A stretch of DNA of 64,000 nt from Bordetella ansorpii. Lineage in GTDB: Bacteria > Pseudomonadota > Gammaproteobacteria > Burkholderiales > Burkholderiaceae_B. The first letter of the stretch is position 1; the number at the start of each line of letters is the position of its first letter. Under the pieces are notes generated by a model. The model was given only the letters and a program-made list of their open reading frames with translations. It was not told where the DNA came from and did not search any database. The stretch spans positions 372,001 to 436,000 of the forward strand of contig NZ_FKIF01000006.1 in assembly GCF_900078705.1 (NCBI RefSeq), given 5' to 3'. The translations under genes and the position numbers were made by a program. Positions 63,045-64,000 of this stretch are shown one piece after another.

Positions 63045-63530
63045 ATGCGAAACCGAATACCGACAATCAAACGCGACTTGTGGGGAGGACTGTTGATCGC
63101 GGGCTGCGGCGCGCTGACGATCCTGCACGCCTACAGCTACAACATCGGAGAACTGGCCCGCATGGGACCCGGGTACTTTCCATTGATGGTGGGCTGCTTC
63201 CTGGTCGTCCTGGGCGTGCTGGTCCCGCTCAGCCCCGACCCCGATGAAGTGCTGGAGGACGCTCACGCCGCCGACCTGCCGCAGCCCACGCGCCGCCAGC
63301 GGCTTCGTGGCATGGCCTGCATCGCGGGCGGCATAGGGCTGTTCATCGTGCTGGGCCACTACCTGGGTTTCCTGCCCGCGGCCTTCGCGCTGGTATTCAC
63401 CGCCGCGATGGGCGATACGTCCAACTCGCCGAAGTCCGCGGCCATCCTCGCCGCGGCCATGACGCTGTTCGCCGCCGTGGTCTTCTCCTGGGCGCTGCAG
63501 TTGCAGTTCCCGATGTTCCGCTGGGGCTGA
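63045..63530 (+). CDS. tctB: Tripartite tricarboxylate transporter small subunit (161 aa)
   Basis: Small membrane subunit of a TctABC uptake system, which imports citrate or related carboxylates with a periplasmic binding protein. Four membrane helices: residues about 11-30 (LWGGLLIAGCGALTILHAY), 42-62 (GPGYFPLMVGCFLVVLGVL), 90-110 and 125-155. The helix-2 GPGYFP motif is the TctB hallmark. AGGGGG precedes the ATG at 63045 by eight bases. tctA follows three bases after its stop. The binding protein (tctC) is not in the window; it may lie beyond the right edge. Confidence 0.9.
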   Translation: MRNRIPTIKRDLWGGLLIAGCGALTILHAYSYNIGELARMGPGYFPLMVGCFLVVLGVLVPLSPDPDEVLEDAHAADLPQPTRRQRLRGMACIAGGIGLFIVLGHYLGFLPAAFALVFTAAMGDTSNSPKSAAILAAAMTLFAAVVFSWALQLQFPMFRWG

Positions 63531-63533
63531 CAC

Positions 63534-64000
63534 ATGGAATTGCTAGATAACGTATTGCATGGTTTCTCCGTGGCCTTCCAGTGGGAGAACCTGGCCTGGT
63601 CGCTGTTCGGCGTCTTCATGGGCAACCTGATCGGCGTGCTGCCCGGCATGGGCGTGCTGGCCGCCATCTCGATCCTGCTGCCGCTGACCTATGCGATGAC
63701 GCCCACCGCCGCGCTGATGATGCTGGCGGGCATCTACTACGGTGCCCAGTACGGCGGCGGCATCACCTGCATCCTGCTCAACCTGCCCGGCACGCCGTCG
63801 CATGCCGTCACCTGCCTGGACGGCAATCCGCTGGCGCGGCAAGGCAAGTCGGGGTCGGCGCTGTTCATGCTGGTCATGTCGTCCTTCATCGGCGCGTGCG
63901 CGGGCATCCTCATCATGATCCTGTTCTCGCCGCTGCTCGTCGAGGTGGCGTTCCAGTTCGGGCCGGCCGAGTACTTCTCGATGATGATGCTGGGCCTGTT
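63534..64000 (+). CDS. tctA: Tripartite tricarboxylate transporter large subunit, partial
   Basis: The window ends inside this gene; 155 codons are seen of a family normally near 500 residues. The start MELLDNVLHGFSVAFQWEN leads into the first helices. GVLPGMGVLAAISILLPLTY is the conserved TctA helix-2/3 region, and YYGAQYGGGITCILLNLPGTPS is the substrate/ion pathway motif (landmarks). Coupled to tctB. The substrate is set by the unseen binding protein. Confidence 0.93.
   Translation, partial: MELLDNVLHGFSVAFQWENLAWSLFGVFMGNLIGVLPGMGVLAAISILLPLTYAMTPTAALMMLAGIYYGAQYGGGITCILLNLPGTPSHAVTCLDGNPLARQGKSGSALFMLVMSSFIGACAGILIMILFSPLLVEVAFQFGPAEYFSMMMLGL

Overview
The window is GC-rich (roughly two thirds G+C), densely packed chromosomal DNA from a betaproteobacterium. 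The gene set (opgG/opgH, tctB/tctA, a DUF3348-DUF802-OmpA-DUF2894 operon, many LysR regulators and MFS pumps) points to Burkholderiales, most likely Alcaligenaceae (Bordetella/Achromobacter type). That placement rests on gene content and protein style, not on a marker gene. I see no rRNA, tRNA, insertion sequence, prophage, integrase or CRISPR array. About 49 protein genes are supported, two of them cut by the window edges.

Layout. 1-4.0 kb: end of a LysR-like gene, a nitronate monooxygenase, a Na/Pi-cotransporter-like protein and an unrecognised membrane protein. 4.2-8.8 kb: opgG-opgH for osmoregulated periplasmic glucan, with an unusual Lys/Ala/Pro-rich linker in OpgG. 9.0-13.3 kb: a REC-degenerate GGDEF-EAL protein translationally coupled to a membrane histidine kinase. 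13.3-19.2 kb: LysR/second enolase divergent pair, MarR-Bcr/CflA pump operon, XRE-cupin regulator with a GNAT, another GNAT. 19.2-28.5 kb: two giant divergent sensor proteins, a hybrid kinase with two kinase cores and three receivers, and a CheB-CheR-PAS-kinase-receiver fusion. 28.5-41.8 kb: glgP, a GAF-degenerate GGDEF-EAL protein, an AlkA-type glycosylase, a hotdog thioesterase, LysR/MFS pair, a BON protein, a GAF-GGDEF diguanylate cyclase, a DHA2 pump and a 2-hydroxyacid dehydrogenase.

41.9-54.1 kb is the most organised block. It has a DUF3455 lipoprotein, two tandem ECF sigma/RskA-type anti-sigma pairs, an esterase lipoprotein, a secreted protein, and then a seven-gene lipid operon: desaturase, FAD oxidoreductase, DUF1365, CFA-synthase-like methyltransferase, DUF1295 membrane protein, CNMT-like methyltransferase, lipocalin. 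Three transcription units here (esterase, secreted protein, lipid operon) are preceded by the same bipartite element, G(C/A)ATCCA-N15-CGTATG. I read this as the promoter of one of the adjacent ECF sigma factors, making the block a self-contained envelope-lipid stress regulon.

54.2-59.3 kb: a four-gene, overlapping operon DUF3348-DUF802-OmpA/MotB-like-DUF2894. It looks like an ion-driven MotA/MotB (ZorA/ZorB-like) membrane motor of unknown purpose. The DUF802 protein has a long tail built from units of 18, 29 or 40 residues (18 plus multiples of 11). 59.4-64.0 kb: a small secreted protein, an NtrC-family regulator with a broken GAFTGA loop, its coupled sensor kinase, and divergently tctB-tctA of a tripartite tricarboxylate transporter, with palindromes in the shared intergenic region.

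Starts were chosen by hand from Shine-Dalgarno sequences, 4-bp ATGA overlaps and promoter positions. Several differ from the longest open frame, including likely GTG or TTG starts at 1461, 24148, 34918, 37783 and 38000.
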